This document shows positions 24,779-25,152 of a DNA stretch of 25,152 bases, piece by piece. The stretch spans positions 1 to 25,152 of the IMG/VR virus record IMGVR_UViG_3300029319_000469; one strand, written 5' to 3'. Source of the stretch: a virus. The translations under genes and the position numbers were made by a program. Numbering within the stretch: the first letter of the stretch is position 1; every line of letters starts with the position of its first letter. A model generated the notes under the pieces. It was not told the origin of the DNA and did not search any database. It saw only the letters and a program-made list of their open reading frames with translations.

Positions 24779-25152
24779 AAACTGACGGATTAGATGATGC
24801 TTTCAATGTAGAAACAAGTATTGTTCCTGCAGAAGTTGAAAAAGTTCAGAAAAAAGAAAAACCAAGTGCTGATCATATAAGTAAAGATTACGAATATACT
24901 CGTGGAAATCTTTATAGTATTATAGAGAAAGGTCAAGAAGCAATCAACGGTATTCTTGAACTTGCTCAAGAGAGTGAAATGCCAAGAGCATATGAAGTTG
25001 CAGGTCAATTGATAAAGAACGTGGCTGATGCAACTGATAAATTGATGGATCTTCAAAAGAAATTAAAAGATGTGAATGAAGAAGAGAAAGCAAAAGGCCC
25101 ATCCACAGTTAATAATGCATTATTTGTAGGGTCAACATCTGAGTTATCAAAA
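24775..25152 (+). CDS. 16: Terminase small subunit gp16 (partial, cut by right edge)
   Basis: The frame starts with ATG overlapping the gp15 stop (ATGA) and stays open to the last base, giving 126 residues. The region DYEYTRGNLYSIIEKGQEAI, then LELAQESEMPRAYEVAGQLI and ATDKLMDLQKKLKDV, matches the T4 gp16 core ([20 protein letters not shown], then [20 protein letters not shown]). NNALFVGSTSEL at the end matches the T4 segment NATVFMGSPTEL. gp16 is the small terminase subunit that helps the large subunit gp17 start packaging. T4 gp16 has 164 residues, so a short C-terminal tail is missing. The long helices and acidic/basic run (VNEEEKAKG) fit the coiled oligomerising core. Gene 17 is expected just beyond the window (inference from T4 order). 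Confidence 0.93.
   Translation, partial: MKTDGLDDAFNVETSIVPAEVEKVQKKEKPSADHISKDYEYTRGNLYSIIEKGQEAINGILELAQESEMPRAYEVAGQLIKNVADATDKLMDLQKKLKDVNEEEKAKGPSTVNNALFVGSTSELSK

Noticed and set aside
1-25152. tRNA genes, CRISPR array, insertion sequences or an integration site
   Set aside because: No cloverleaf, no regular spaced repeats, no transposase and no integrase-like frame; non-coding space is only a few tens of bases in total.

Overview
The window is a contiguous, one-strand (+) late structural module of a T4-like contractile-tailed phage. Genes are packed end to end, with 1-25 nt overlaps or gaps of at most 28 nt. The DNA is AT-rich, at roughly one third G+C judged by eye. Gene order and protein motifs match the T4 order 7-8-...-13-14-15-16. 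The giant glycine-rich baseplate proteins and the absence of T4-style genes 9-12 and wac point to the marine T4-like lineages (cyanophage or pelagiphage type). The host cannot be decided from the sequence.

Layout. Positions 1-11528 hold a giant baseplate/tail protein in the gene 7 slot. It is split over two overlapping frames: an N-terminal part (1-2160, open at the left edge) and a 3130-codon part (2136-11528) with a YHYH-type domain near its start. A canonical -1 slippery heptamer, A AAT TTC, lies at 2127-2133, inside the only stretch where both frames are open. Next come gp8 baseplate wedge (11557-13125), a 2576-aa DUF4815-type structural protein (13132-20862), a 75-aa coiled-coil protein (20862-21089) and a 130-aa presumed virion protein (21079-21471). 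The neck and head-completion set follows: gp13 (21495-22343), gp14 (22348-23766) and gp15 (23789-24778). The window ends inside gp16, the small terminase subunit (24775-25152, cut by the right edge).

Together the genes build the baseplate (giant protein, gp8, DUF4815 protein), join head to tail (gp13, gp14), cap the tail tube and sheath (gp15) and start DNA packaging (gp16). Three T4-type late promoter boxes (TATAAATA-like) are the only clear transcription signals. Each is built into the stop codon of the gene upstream, in the three largest gaps.

Main points for a second look: the possible -1 frameshift joining the giant protein; systematic use of GGC/GGG for glycine before proline (14 of 14), so that the pentamer GGWCC seems to be missing; and three small beta-type repeat modules shared among several different virion proteins, including a large insert in gp14.
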